The position numbers and the translations under genes were made by a program. Below the pieces are notes generated by a model, which had not been told where the DNA came from, ran no database searches, and saw only the letters and a list, made by a program, of their open reading frames with translations. 16,371 nt of DNA from Alphaproteobacteria bacterium (GTDB lineage: Bacteria; Pseudomonadota; Alphaproteobacteria; Acetobacterales; Acetobacteraceae): positions 1-16,371 of the forward strand of contig JAAFHD010000031.1 in NCBI GenBank assembly GCA_013298245.1, written 5' to 3'. Positions 7,762 to 15,301 of the stretch are shown here, piece after piece; within the stretch, counting starts at the first letter, position 1; every line of letters begins with the position of its first letter.

Positions 7762-8901
7762 ATGCTGCCCTGCCAACGCGACGAATTCGACATCCCGCGT
7801 GACGTTGCCTACCTCAACGCTGCCTCCTGGAGTCCGCTGCCGCGCGCGGTGCAGGAAGCCGGCCAGCGCGGCATCGCGCTGAAGGCGCGGCCCTGGGGCA
7901 TCACCGCCGAACACATGGCCGGGCAGTTCGCGCGGGCGCGGGCCGCCGCGGCACGGCTGATCAATGCGGCGCCTGAGGATGTGGCGCTGATCCCGTCCAT
8001 TTCCTACGGCGTGGCGGTGGCGGGGCGCATCCTGCCGGTGGCGGCGGGGGCGCGCGTGCTGGTGCTGGGGGATGACCATTCCTCGCCGGTGCTGGAATGG
8101 TTGCAGCGCGCGCCGCAGGGTGGGTTCAGCGTCGAGACAGTGGTGCGTCCGGCCGATGGGGATTGGACGGCCGCCGTGCTGGCGGCGATTGCGCGGCCGG
8201 GGGCGGCGCCGTTGGGGCTGGTTTCGATCTCGTCGGTGCATTGGGCGGATGGCGGGTTGGTGAATCTGGGCGCGGTCGCGGCCGCGGCGCGCCAGGCGGG
8301 TGCCATGCTGCTGGTGGACGCCACACACCATGCCGGCGTGCTGCCGCTGGATGTGGCGGCGCTCGACCCGGATATCCTGATCTTTCCAACGTATAAGTGG
8401 GTGCTGGGGCCTTATGGGCGGGCGTTCCTGTATGTGGCGCGGCGCTGGCAGGGCGGTGTGCCGCTGGAACAGACAGGCGCGGGGCGCAGGCGGGTGTCGT
8501 CGGAGGCGACGCCCTACATGGCGGACCTGGATTTCACCGATGGCGCCAAGCGTTTTGACATGGGGGAGCGCGACCACCTGGTGGGTATGGAAATGGCCTC
8601 GGTCGGGATGGAGATGATGGCCGATTGGGGGTGTGAGGCGATTGCCGCGCGCCTGGGCTGGTTGAATGGGATGTTGGTGGAGGGGGTGGCGGGGAGCGGG
8701 GTGGAGGTGCCGCAGAAGCGCGCGCCGCATGTGCTGAGCCTGGGGTTTCCGGGCGGTATGCGGCCTGGGTTGATCGAGGCGCTGGCGGCGGAGGGCGTGC
8801 ATGTGGCGCCGAGGCTGGGGCGGCTGCGCGTCAGCCCGCATGTCTACAATGATGAGGCGGATGTGGACGCGTTTTTGCGGGTGTTTCGTCGGTTGATCTG
8901 A
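7762..8901 (+). CDS. Class V aminotransferase family protein
   Basis: A 379-residue PLP enzyme. It has an N-terminal YLNAASWSPLP stretch (17-27) as in the NifS/isopenicillin-N-epimerase-like branch, cofactor-binding Asp186 in LLVDATHHAG, and the Schiff-base Lys212 in FPTYKWVLGPYG. The C-terminal small domain ends RLRVSPHVYNDEADVDAF, which is also typical. Class V enzymes include cysteine desulfurases, kynureninases and epimerases. The TYKW lysine context and the absence of a mobile-loop cysteine motif argue against a cysteine desulfurase. GGAG seven bases before the ATG supports the start. It diverges from the ArsC-like gene and lies 59 bases before the isocitrate-lyase-like gene on the same strand. 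Substrate unknown. Confidence 0.88.
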   Translation: MLPCQRDEFDIPRDVAYLNAASWSPLPRAVQEAGQRGIALKARPWGITAEHMAGQFARARAAAARLINAAPEDVALIPSISYGVAVAGRILPVAAGARVLVLGDDHSSPVLEWLQRAPQGGFSVETVVRPADGDWTAAVLAAIARPGAAPLGLVSISSVHWADGGLVNLGAVAAAARQAGAMLLVDATHHAGVLPLDVAALDPDILIFPTYKWVLGPYGRAFLYVARRWQGGVPLEQTGAGRRRVSSEATPYMADLDFTDGAKRFDMGERDHLVGMEMASVGMEMMADWGCEAIAARLGWLNGMLVEGVAGSGVEVPQKRAPHVLSLGFPGGMRPGLIEALAAEGVHVAPRLGRLRVSPHVYNDEADVDAFLRVFRRLI

Positions 8902-8960
8902 TCGCGGGTTTCCGCGGCCGCGCCTATAGTCGGGGTGTCCCTCGCAACAGGAGCCTTCGC

Positions 8961-9785
8961 ATGTCCGTCACACAGTCCGGCAAGGCGCTTGCATTCGCAG
9001 CCTTGCATGAGCGGCCAGGCGCCTTCGTCATCGCCAATCCCTTCGATGGCGGTTCGGCGCGCATGCTGGCCGCGCTCGGCTTCGAGGCGCTGGCGACATC
9101 GAGCGGCGCGCAGGCCGGCATCCTGGGCAAGCGCGATGGTCGCGTGACACGGGACGAGGCGCTGGCGCATGCCAAGCTGATCGTGGATGCGACCGACCTT
9201 CCCGTTTCCGCCGATCTCGAAAAAGGCTTCGGCGACGCGCCGGACGACGCGGCGAACACGATCCGCGCGGCGGCGGAAATCGGCCTGGTGGGTGGTTCCA
9301 TCGAGGATGCGACGGGCGATCGCGCCAAGCCGATCTACGACATCGCGCATGCGACGCGGCGCGTGGAAGCAGCGGTCGCGGCCGCGCGCAGCCTGCCCTT
9401 CAAGTTCATGCTGACCGCGCGCTGCGAGAATTTCGTGCGCAACATCCCCGATCTGGACGACACCATCCGCCGCCTGCAGGCCTTCGAGGCCGCCGGCGCG
9501 GATGTGCTGATGGCGCCGGGATTGCCCGACATGGAAGCCGTGCGGAAGGTGTGCGCCAGCCTGACAAAACCGTTCAACTTCATGGCCGGCATCGCGCGCA
9601 AGTCCTTCACCGTCGCTGACCTGGCAGCGGCCGGCGTGAAGCGCGTGAGCCTCGCCACATCGCTGTATCGCGCGGCGATGACGGCAACGCTTGCGGCGGC
9701 GCGCGAGGTCAAGGATGGCGGCACATTCGGCTATATCGACCGCGCGGTGACGACGGCGGAGTTGAACGGGTTCCTGCAAGGCTGA
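8961..9785 (+). CDS. Isocitrate lyase/phosphoenolpyruvate mutase superfamily protein
   Basis: A 274-residue TIM-barrel enzyme. Family motifs are ANPFDGGSA (25-33), the TSSGA phosphate/carboxylate loop (47-51), SADLEKGFGD (83-92) and GGSIEDAT (111-118) with the Mg-binding acids, and TARCEN (152-157). The KKCGH catalytic loop of true isocitrate lyase is absent; the corresponding stretch reads GKRDGRVTRDE without cysteine. It therefore fits the smaller branch that contains oxaloacetate decarboxylases, carboxy-PEP mutases and methylmalate-type lyases better than glyoxylate-cycle isocitrate lyase. AGGAG eight bases before the ATG supports the start. TATAGT at 8925-8930 is a possible -10 but has no good partner. 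It could be read with the class V aminotransferase or alone. Confidence 0.88.
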   Translation: MSVTQSGKALAFAALHERPGAFVIANPFDGGSARMLAALGFEALATSSGAQAGILGKRDGRVTRDEALAHAKLIVDATDLPVSADLEKGFGDAPDDAANTIRAAAEIGLVGGSIEDATGDRAKPIYDIAHATRRVEAAVAAARSLPFKFMLTARCENFVRNIPDLDDTIRRLQAFEAAGADVLMAPGLPDMEAVRKVCASLTKPFNFMAGIARKSFTVADLAAAGVKRVSLATSLYRAAMTATLAAAREVKDGGTFGYIDRAVTTAELNGFLQG

Positions 9786-9867
9786 GCCTGTGTGACGCAC
9801 GGGCGGGGTGGTTTTCGGTCCATCCCGCGGCGCATGGCGATCGCGGCTGCGCCTGGTGCTGGTGAGA

Positions 9868-9945
9868 TCAGGCGCGCCGGAGTGCCTGCGGGTCCACCAA
9901 CAGCGCGATGGGAACCATGGCATTGGTCATGGCTTGAAGCGGCAT
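9868..9945 (-). pseudogene. Very short divergent reading frame, possible gene remnant
   Basis: A 25-codon frame starts at 9945 (MPLQAMTNAM) and ends with LLVDPQALRRA and a stop. Its composition looks more protein-like than the surrounding frames, and it faces away from the palindrome, where a divergent TetR target would lie. There is no Shine-Dalgarno, and nothing coherent continues after the stop. It may be a decayed N-terminus or chance. Confidence 0.15.
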
Positions 9946-9947
9946 TT

Positions 9948-9977
9948 TTGGCAGTGCTTGCTTTTATATGATATATA
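9948..9977 (+). promoter_or_regulatory. Candidate promoter of the tetR-membrane protein unit
   Basis: TTGGCA (9948-9953) and TATATA (9972-9977) are spaced by 18 bases. The -10 element lies inside the palindrome, so a protein bound there would block RNA polymerase. An alternative reading uses TATGAT (9967-9972) but gives too short a spacer. Predicted by eye. Confidence 0.4.
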
Positions 9978-9989
9978 TCATATCAAAGC
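9960..9989. promoter_or_regulatory. Long AT-rich palindrome, probable TetR operator
   Basis: The core ATATGATATATATCATAT (9966-9983) is a perfect 18-base palindrome. The arms extend to GCTTT on the left and AAAGC on the right with one mismatched pair (9965/9984), giving a 30-base near-perfect inverted repeat. It is strikingly AT-rich in a GC-rich window, lies 51 bases before the regulator's start codon and overlaps the candidate -10. TetR-family proteins commonly bind such sites and repress their own operon. Confidence 0.7.
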
Positions 9990-9997
9990 CTAACGAG

Positions 9998-10011
9998 CTG
10001 CCTCCAGGCAG
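9998..10011. repeat. Short inverted repeat downstream of the operator
   Basis: CTGCCT (9998-10003) and AGGCAG (10006-10011) flank CC. The two-base centre is too short for a stable hairpin loop, so a second protein site or chance is more likely than an RNA structure. Confidence 0.25.
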
Positions 10012-10040
10012 GTTTGGCAGGCGCTGATCGGAGGCAAGCC

Positions 10041-10652
10041 ATGGTGCGGTATGACGCGGGACATCGCGAGCGAACGCACTCCGCCATCATCGATGCAGCA
10101 TCGCAGTTGATGCGCGAGCGCGGCTTCACCGAAGCCAGTGTCGGCAATGTCATGAAGGCTGTCGGCCTGACGCATGGCGGCTTCTATGCGCATTTCGCCG
10201 ACAAGACCGCGATGCTGGCGGCTGCCACCGAGAAAGCCTTCGACGACAGCCCGAAGAACTTCGCGGCACTCGCGCGCATGGCACAGGCGAGCGGCGATGT
10301 TGGCGTGATCGCGAAGCATTACCTGGCAGAGGCCCGCGTTGGTGCTGTCGCCTCCGGCTGCCCGGCCGCTGCCCTGGTCAGCGAGGTCCACCGCCAGGAA
10401 GCACCGGTGCAAGCCAGGTTCCGCAACGGCACCGAAGACACGCGCCGCGCATTGGCGGCAGCACCTGGCCTGACCACGGCGGAGGCAGATCACAGCTGGG
10501 CAGCACTCGCCATGCTCGTGGGCTCGCTCGCGCTGATGCGCGCGATGCCGGATGCCAGCCTGAACGACACCATCCGCGAGCAGGCGATCAGCGCCCTGCG
10601 CAAGCTCGCAGCGACACCCAACCCGCCGCAACCGGAAAGCCCGCCCGCATGA
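10041..10652 (+). CDS. TetR/AcrR family transcriptional regulator
   Basis: A 203-residue regulator. The N-terminal DNA-binding domain is clear: helix 1 around AIIDAASQLMRERGF (15-29), then the helix-turn-helix VGNVMKAVGLTHGGFYAHF (34-52) and DKTAMLAA. The remaining part, to about 203, is the helical ligand and dimer domain; its ASGCPAAALVSEV stretch (about 103-115) is common in one TetR subgroup. The start at 10041 is fixed by GGAGG (10030-10034) six bases upstream; an earlier in-frame ATG at 10014 would begin before this site. Its stop overlaps the next start as ATGA, so it is coupled to the membrane protein. The palindrome upstream implies autoregulation. The effector is unknown. Confidence 0.93.
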   Translation: MVRYDAGHRERTHSAIIDAASQLMRERGFTEASVGNVMKAVGLTHGGFYAHFADKTAMLAAATEKAFDDSPKNFAALARMAQASGDVGVIAKHYLAEARVGAVASGCPAAALVSEVHRQEAPVQARFRNGTEDTRRALAAAPGLTTAEADHSWAALAMLVGSLALMRAMPDASLNDTIREQAISALRKLAATPNPPQPESPPA

Positions 10653-11359
10653 CCCTTGATGTGCTGATGCATGGCTTCGTGCTGTTTTGCGGGCCGCTGG
10701 CCATACTGGTCATCGTCAAGGCATTCCCGCTGCCGGCCCAGGCGGCGCACGGTTTGACCGCCGTGCTGATCAGCTGGTTGCTGTTCACCGCACTCGGCAC
10801 GGTGCCGCGGCTTGGCCCGTTTCCAGGCGCGCTGTTCGGCATCCTGTTGCCGGTTGTGCTGGCTGGTCTGTGTATGGCGTTGCTGCCATCGGTGCGCGCG
10901 GTGATCATGCAGGCTGATGTGCCGCTGCTGGTGGCGCTGCACGTGACGCGCGTCGCCGGCGGGCTGTTCATCCTACTGCACGCACAGGGGCGGCTGTCCG
11001 ATCCATTCGCCAGCATCGCGGGATGGGGCGACCTGCTGGCCGCCGGCCTGGCCATCCCTGCGGCCATCATCGCCTGGCGGGCGCGGCCTGGCTGGGAACA
11101 CTGGGTGCTGGGGTGGAATGTGATCGGCTTTGCCGACTTCATCAGCGCTGTCACGCTGGGCGTTCTTTCGCAGCCCGGATCACCGCTCAGGCTGTTCTTC
11201 GAGGCACCGGGCACGGCACTGCTGGGCGAGCTGCCATGGCGCTTCATTCCCAGCTATTTCGTGCCGCTCTACCTCATGATCCACATCGCGCTGTTCGTCC
11301 GGCTGGTGCCGGCGGTGCTGGGCGGGCTGCGTGGTCCGAGGCGGCTGAACGCGGTGTGA
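10649..11359 (+). CDS. Polytopic membrane protein of unknown function
   Basis: A 236-residue hydrophobic protein with about seven predicted membrane spans, near residues 5-25, 36-55, 60-80, 90-110, 123-142, 152-175 and 203-230. It ends in a basic tail (GLRGPRRLNAV), suggesting a cytoplasmic C-terminus. I do not recognise the family. No transporter signature, catalytic motif or signal peptidase site is apparent. The conserved-looking charged or polar positions inside spans (His97 and Arg101 in the fourth, Asp160 in the sixth) could matter for function. Translation is coupled to the TetR gene by an ATGA overlap, so it is very likely the regulator's target, possibly for export, sensing or resistance; that is inference from context only. 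Confidence 0.8.
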   Translation: MTLDVLMHGFVLFCGPLAILVIVKAFPLPAQAAHGLTAVLISWLLFTALGTVPRLGPFPGALFGILLPVVLAGLCMALLPSVRAVIMQADVPLLVALHVTRVAGGLFILLHAQGRLSDPFASIAGWGDLLAAGLAIPAAIIAWRARPGWEHWVLGWNVIGFADFISAVTLGVLSQPGSPLRLFFEAPGTALLGELPWRFIPSYFVPLYLMIHIALFVRLVPAVLGGLRGPRRLNAV

Positions 11360-11360
11360 C

Positions 11361-11546
11361 AAACTGCCGCTGGTCGTGCTCGGCTATGCGGCGCGAGGAT
11401 CGGTCCCCGCGTTGAAGCGCCGGCTGGGAAGCGCCGCCGGCACCATGCGTCCGTTGCGGGGCGGCGCGCTCGTGCTGTCCGGCGTGCTGGCCTGGCCTTC
11501 GGACATCGACGCTTCAAGCTGCCGTTGGCCAGCCCAGGTGCAATAG
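11361..11546 (+). pseudogene. Likely frameshifted gene remnant, weakly CcdA/DipZ-like
   Basis: Directly after the membrane-protein stop, one frame stays open for 61 codons with no start near its beginning. It reads like the end of a membrane protein: LPLVVLGYAARG, then RRLGSAAGTMRP and GGALVLSGVLAW. Around 11490 the protein-like reading seems to move to another frame (RRFKLPLASPGAIVLLTP), suggesting a frameshift. The pattern recalls the C-terminus of CcdA/DipZ-type cytochrome c biogenesis proteins, but this is from memory and weak. The rest of the gap up to 11600 holds nothing I can call. Confidence 0.3.
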
Positions 11547-11600
11547 TCCTGCTCACGCCGCACAACGCGCCCAGGAACAGTTTGCCGATGCTACCGCGGT

Positions 11601-12797
11601 TCAGGCAGTAGGCGGTCGCAAAGCTTGATCGTATGCTTTCAAGACAGGCGAAATTGCCTTAACAAAATTGTTCATCAGCGTCACCGTATCTATCTCTGAT
11701 TTTTCCTCCTCATCGTCGCGCGTTGCCTTGATGAGTGTGGAGCTTGCTAGGCGTTTCCAATCTGCTCCTAGATTTTTTGGAAGTTTGACATATCCGCCAA
11801 CCTTTAATTTGTTGAAAATACTCTCCCGGGCGCCCGTATCCCCCGGCCCAAGAAGAACGTAAGAACAAATTGCGCCGTTCGAATAAGAGACGAGTTCGGC
11901 CAACACGATGCGGTTGGTTTGAGACCAGCCCCGGGCGGCCAGCATCCCCTCGACATCATCCCACTCCTTCACAGCGAAGCGCAGCCTCGTAGCACCAGCA
12001 TGGCTATCGTATTCCACTGTGAGACCGGTTTGTTTGCATAGGGCTGCGGCAATGTCAGCGCGCTGTGCGATCATGTGCGCCATTATCCGCGACCTGCTAT
12101 TTGGCCGTCGGTCCGCAAGGTACTCCAACGCGGTTCGGTGCTTCTCCCATAGCCTCGCAGCGAATGCCTCAAGACTTTCGTCGCCCATATGATGCCTCCT
12201 AAGCATCGCCAGATAGGCCGCCAACAGCCGTCGCCCTTCCTGATTCCCGACTGCGCTTGCGCAAAGTCGCTGCAACTCGGCTGCCAGGGCTTCCATTTGC
12301 AGCGGCAGCCACTGCTCATCGCCAATTGGATCATCACCATCGATGGTAAGAAATACGAAGAGCCGTTTCCTGTTGGGGAAGCGCTCCTCGACGAGCTTGC
12401 GGTATTTTCTCAACTGCCCGTCGCTTTCTCGCGCGTCGATCTTCAGTTCGATTGCAACGACAAGGTTGATTGACGGCACATCAAGAAGCAGATCAATGCG
12501 GTCGCGCTCGCGCTCAACCCTGATGTCGCTCAGATCAGCCAAGTGGACATCCAAGAGGCTTGGTCCGTTCATAGCTCCGGCACGAACTATAGCAGCCAGC
12601 AAAGCCGCTGTTGCTGCGCTCCGAAACCCATGTGGCCGATGCGGGCTCAGAATATAAGCGAGAAAATAGGCATGCCGCACTTCTTGCCGGACCATGCCCA
12701 ACGCCTCGAACGGGCAGAAGATGTCGAGGGCGGTTTCAAGGTCGGCGAAGTCATCGTTCGCAACGACCAAGGCCGTCAATGATGCTTCATCCGTCAA
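11601..12797 (-). CDS. PD-(D/E)XK nuclease-like protein (PDDEXK_4 type)
   Basis: A 398-residue protein whose N-terminal part matches the PD-(D/E)XK nuclease pattern: Glu39/His42 with FLAYILSP (about 45-52), Asp102 in DRIDLLL, the AIELKI strand with Glu117 and Lys119, and Gln128 in QLRKYRK. These are the expected metal-binding acids, lysine and helix glutamine of an active nuclease core. The C-terminal half (about 200-398) is not recognised. It has a TTG start; GAGGGA about six bases upstream overlaps the guaA stop codon, so it is probably translated by coupling to guaA. Base composition drops sharply: 11761-11820 has 20 G+C of 60, against 44 of 60 at 13141-13200 in guaA. This suggests horizontal acquisition. 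The family is often found in defence or mobile contexts, but no partner methylase or ATPase is nearby. Confidence 0.8.
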   Translation of the reverse strand: MTDEASLTALVVANDDFADLETALDIFCPFEALGMVRQEVRHAYFLAYILSPHRPHGFRSAATAALLAAIVRAGAMNGPSLLDVHLADLSDIRVERERDRIDLLLDVPSINLVVAIELKIDARESDGQLRKYRKLVEERFPNRKRLFVFLTIDGDDPIGDEQWLPLQMEALAAELQRLCASAVGNQEGRRLLAAYLAMLRRHHMGDESLEAFAARLWEKHRTALEYLADRRPNSRSRIMAHMIAQRADIAAALCKQTGLTVEYDSHAGATRLRFAVKEWDDVEGMLAARGWSQTNRIVLAELVSYSNGAICSYVLLGPGDTGARESIFNKLKVGGYVKLPKNLGADWKRLASSTLIKATRDDEEEKSEIDTVTLMNNFVKAISPVLKAYDQALRPPTA

Positions 12798-12807
12798 GGC
12801 TAATCCC

Positions 12808-14364
12808 TCACTCCCATTCGATCGTCCCCGGCGGCTTGCTGGTGATGTCGTAAGTCACCCGATTAACCCCCCGCACCTCATTCACAATCCGCCCCGCCAC
12901 GCGCGTCAAGAACTCCATCGAAAACGGATACACATCCGCCGTCATCCCATCCGTGCTGGTCACCGCCCGCAGCGCACAGGCCTGGTCGTATGTCCGCCCA
13001 TCCCCCATCACCCCCACGGTCCGCACCGGCAACAACACCGCAAACGCCTGCCAGATCGCGTCATACAGCCCCGCCGCGCGGATCTCCTCCAGGTAGATCG
13101 CATCCACCTTGCGCAGCAGATCCGCGCGTTCCCGCGTGATGTCGCCGGGAATGCGGATCGCCAGCCCCGGCCCCGGAAACGGATGCCGCCCCACGATCTC
13201 CTCCGGTATCCCCAACTCCCGCCCCAGCGCGCGCACCTCATCCTTGAACAGGTCGCGCAGCGGCTCCACCAGGCGCATGCGCATCCCCTCCGGCAACCCG
13301 CCCACATTGTGGTGCGACTTGATCGTCACCGAAGGCCCGCCGGTGGCGGACACGCTCTCGATCACATCCGGATACAGCGTGCCCTGTGCGAGGAAATCCG
13401 CCCCGCCCAGCTTCGCCTGCTCCTCCTCGAACACCTCGATGAACAGCCGGCCGATCGTCTTGCGCTTCACCTCCGGGTCCCTCACGCCGGCCAGCGCGCC
13501 CAGGAACAAATCCGACGCATCGCGATGCACCAGGCGGATGTTGAACCGGTCGCGGAAGGTCGCCACCACCTGCTCGCTTTCGTTGGCGCGCATCAGCCCG
13601 TGGTCGACATAGATGCAGGTCAGCTGGTCGCCGATGGCCTCGTGGATCAGCACCGCCGCCACCGAGGAATCGACGCCGCCCGACAAGCCGCACACCACTT
13701 TGCCCTTGCCGACCAGCGCGCGAATCCTGGCCACCGCCTCGGCCCGATAGGCGCCCATCGTCCAGTCACCGGCACACCCACACACGCCATGGGTGAAGTT
13801 GCGCAACAGCGCGGCGCCATGCGGCGTGTGCACCACCTCCGGGTGGAACATCGTGCCGTAATACTGCCGCGCATCATCGGCGATCAGCGCAAACGGCGCG
13901 CCCTCGCTCTCCGCCACCACGCGAAAGCCTGGCGGCAGCACGGTGATGCGGTCGCCGTGGCTCATCCACACCGTCTCGCGCGCGCCCGGCGCCCAAACGC
14001 CTTGGGTCAACGCGCATTCGCCCGTCACCTCGACCACCGCGCGGCCGAATTCGCGGGCATGCCCGCCTTCCACCGTGCCGCCCAATTGCGCGGCCAAGGT
14101 CTGCTGCCCGTAGCAGATGCCCATGATCGGCAGCCCCATGCCGAACACCTCCGCCGGCGCGCGCGGGCTTTCGCCCTCAGTCACGCTCGCCGGCCCACCC
14201 GAAAAAATGATCCCCCTGGGCGCAAACTCCGCAATGCGTTCCGCATCCGCCCGGTTGAACGGCCAGACCTCGCAATACACCCCGCTCTCCCGCACCCGGC
14301 GCGCGATCAACTGCGTCACCTGGCTGCCGAAATCGAGGATCAGGATGCGATCATGTTCTGCCAT
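12808..14364 (-). CDS. guaA: GMP synthase (glutamine-hydrolysing)
   Basis: A 518-residue enzyme that converts XMP, ATP and glutamine to GMP in purine synthesis. The class I glutamine amidotransferase domain carries the nucleophile Cys84 in MGICYGQQ with His174 and Glu176 in FHPEVVH. The ATP-pyrophosphatase domain has the P-loop SGGVDSS (228-234). The C-terminal dimerisation/XMP domain contains [11 protein letters not shown] and ends in the typical [10 protein letters not shown]. The start at 14364 ([15 protein letters not shown]) is chosen because an in-frame extension to 14466 adds 34 residues without family resemblance. The family length fits. It diverges from the TM2 gene over a 122-base gap with no clear promoter. 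The nuclease gene starts 10 bases after its stop. Confidence 0.98.
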   Translation of the reverse strand: MAEHDRILILDFGSQVTQLIARRVRESGVYCEVWPFNRADAERIAEFAPRGIIFSGGPASVTEGESPRAPAEVFGMGLPIMGICYGQQTLAAQLGGTVEGGHAREFGRAVVEVTGECALTQGVWAPGARETVWMSHGDRITVLPPGFRVVAESEGAPFALIADDARQYYGTMFHPEVVHTPHGAALLRNFTHGVCGCAGDWTMGAYRAEAVARIRALVGKGKVVCGLSGGVDSSVAAVLIHEAIGDQLTCIYVDHGLMRANESEQVVATFRDRFNIRLVHRDASDLFLGALAGVRDPEVKRKTIGRLFIEVFEEEQAKLGGADFLAQGTLYPDVIESVSATGGPSVTIKSHHNVGGLPEGMRMRLVEPLRDLFKDEVRALGRELGIPEEIVGRHPFPGPGLAIRIPGDITRERADLLRKVDAIYLEEIRAAGLYDAIWQAFAVLLPVRTVGVMGDGRTYDQACALRAVTSTDGMTADVYPFSMEFLTRVAGRIVNEVRGVNRVTYDITSKPPGTIEWE

Positions 14365-14486
14365 GGGGGCTTTCAGCACGGAGGGCGCGCGCCGCACAAC
14401 ACCCCCCCGTTGCGCCAGCGTATCCTGTGACCTGCAACCCTTGCGCGCATCGCCCCGCTTTGCCACATGCCGGCGCTGAGGAAGAG

Positions 14487-14786
14487 ATGATGGACACCGC
14501 GCCCACCCAAAGCTGGATGCGCTATGCTGCCGCGCGCAAGCGGCTCAGCGCTGCCTATCTGTTGCTGGCGATCGGCGGCCTGTTGGGCGCGCACCGCTTC
14601 TATCTGCGCCGCACCGGCACGGCGGTGCTGTTGCTGGTGATCACGCTGATGTCGCTGCCATGGGCGCTGGTCTTCTGGGGCTGGGCGGGGCTGTTCGTCA
14701 CGCTGATCTGGGCGGCACTGGATGCGCTGCGCCTGCCGGGCATGGTGGAGCGCTTCAACACCGCACTGGCGGCCCGCCTGGCATGA
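14487..14786 (+). CDS. TM2 domain-containing small membrane protein
   Basis: A 99-residue protein with the TM2 signature: the first span (about 22-38) runs into [11 protein letters not shown] (30-40), followed by a second and third hydrophobic stretch (46-63 and 66-78) and the domain-closing acidic position in [10 protein letters not shown]. The TM2 domain occurs in many small bacterial membrane proteins; its function is not established. GAGGA precedes two adjacent ATG codons (14487 and 14490) and either can serve; the earlier in-frame start at 14427 lacks a ribosome-binding site. Its stop overlaps the GNAT start by ATGA, so the two are probably one transcript. Both diverge from guaA. Confidence 0.85.
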   Translation: MMDTAPTQSWMRYAAARKRLSAAYLLLAIGGLLGAHRFYLRRTGTAVLLLVITLMSLPWALVFWGWAGLFVTLIWAALDALRLPGMVERFNTALAARLA

Positions 14787-15301
14787 TCGCGCGCATCCGC
14801 CGTGCCACGCCGCAGGATGCCGCGGTGATCGCTGGCTTGCATCACACGACCCGGGTGGTGGCCTATGCGGGGACGGGCATGGCGCCGACGCCGCTGGACC
14901 AGCTGATGCAACGCTGGGAGCGTATCCTGGCGGAGCCGGATGCACCGGTCAGCGCCACCTTCATCGCCGAGGATGCGGGGCGGCCGCTTGGTTTCTGCGC
15001 CTGCGGGCCGCAGCGGGATGAGGCAATGGCGCGCGCCGGTTTCGGCGGCGAATTCCTGTCGATCTATGTGCTGCCCGAGGCACAGCGCCTGGGCCTTGGC
15101 CAGCGCCTGATGGGTGCCGCGGCGCGCCGGCTGCTGGCGCACCGGATGGATGCGGCGACGCTGTGGGTGCTGGCGGCCAATGAATCAGCGCGGGAATTCT
15201 ACGCCACACTGGGCGCCGCTGAAATCGCGCGCCGCGAGGTCGATGGCCATATGCAGGTCGCGGCCGGTTGGCGCGGGCTGATGGGGCTGGCCGCGGCGTA
15301 G
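14783..15301 (+). CDS. GNAT family N-acetyltransferase
   Basis: A 172-residue GCN5-related acetyltransferase. The acetyl-CoA binding motif A is LSIYVLPEAQRLGLGQRLM (92-110), with the pyrophosphate loop QRLGLG (101-106). Motif B is WVLAANESAREFY (128-140), followed by the usual LGA turn. The N-terminus begins IRRATPQDAAVIAGLH, also standard. The acceptor could be a small molecule or a protein; nothing in the sequence decides it. The start at 14783 is set by the ATGA overlap with the TM2 gene; earlier in-frame starts lie inside that gene. The TAG stop abuts the stop of convergent cysE with no intervening base. Confidence 0.92.
   Translation: MIARIRRATPQDAAVIAGLHHTTRVVAYAGTGMAPTPLDQLMQRWERILAEPDAPVSATFIAEDAGRPLGFCACGPQRDEAMARAGFGGEFLSIYVLPEAQRLGLGQRLMGAAARRLLAHRMDAATLWVLAANESAREFYATLGAAEIARREVDGHMQVAAGWRGLMGLAAA

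Larger units (their letters stand above)
9786..10040. other. Intergenic region ahead of the tetR-type gene
   Basis: About 255 bases without a convincing gene. The left two thirds is GC-rich and has no structure I trust. The right third turns abruptly AT-rich and holds a candidate promoter, a long palindrome and a smaller inverted repeat. A 25-codon reading frame on the minus strand points away from the palindrome and is listed separately as doubtful. Confidence 0.7.

Noticed and set aside
7681..8841. 386-codon minus-strand frame opposite the class V aminotransferase
   Set aside because: Arg/His/Pro-rich antisense shadow; the plus-strand gene has the PLP lysine and a ribosome-binding site.
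11269..11565. 98-codon minus-strand frame across the end of the membrane-protein gene
   Set aside because: It covers part of a well-supported gene, has biased Arg/Ala composition and no ribosome-binding site.
12694..14430. 578-codon plus-strand reading frame opposite guaA
   Set aside because: It is antisense to a certain guaA gene and is rich in His, Arg and Pro, as expected from the complement of GC-rich coding sequence.
14365..14466. 34-residue N-terminal extension of guaA
   Set aside because: It bears no resemblance to the family, and the start at 14364 gives the standard N-terminus.
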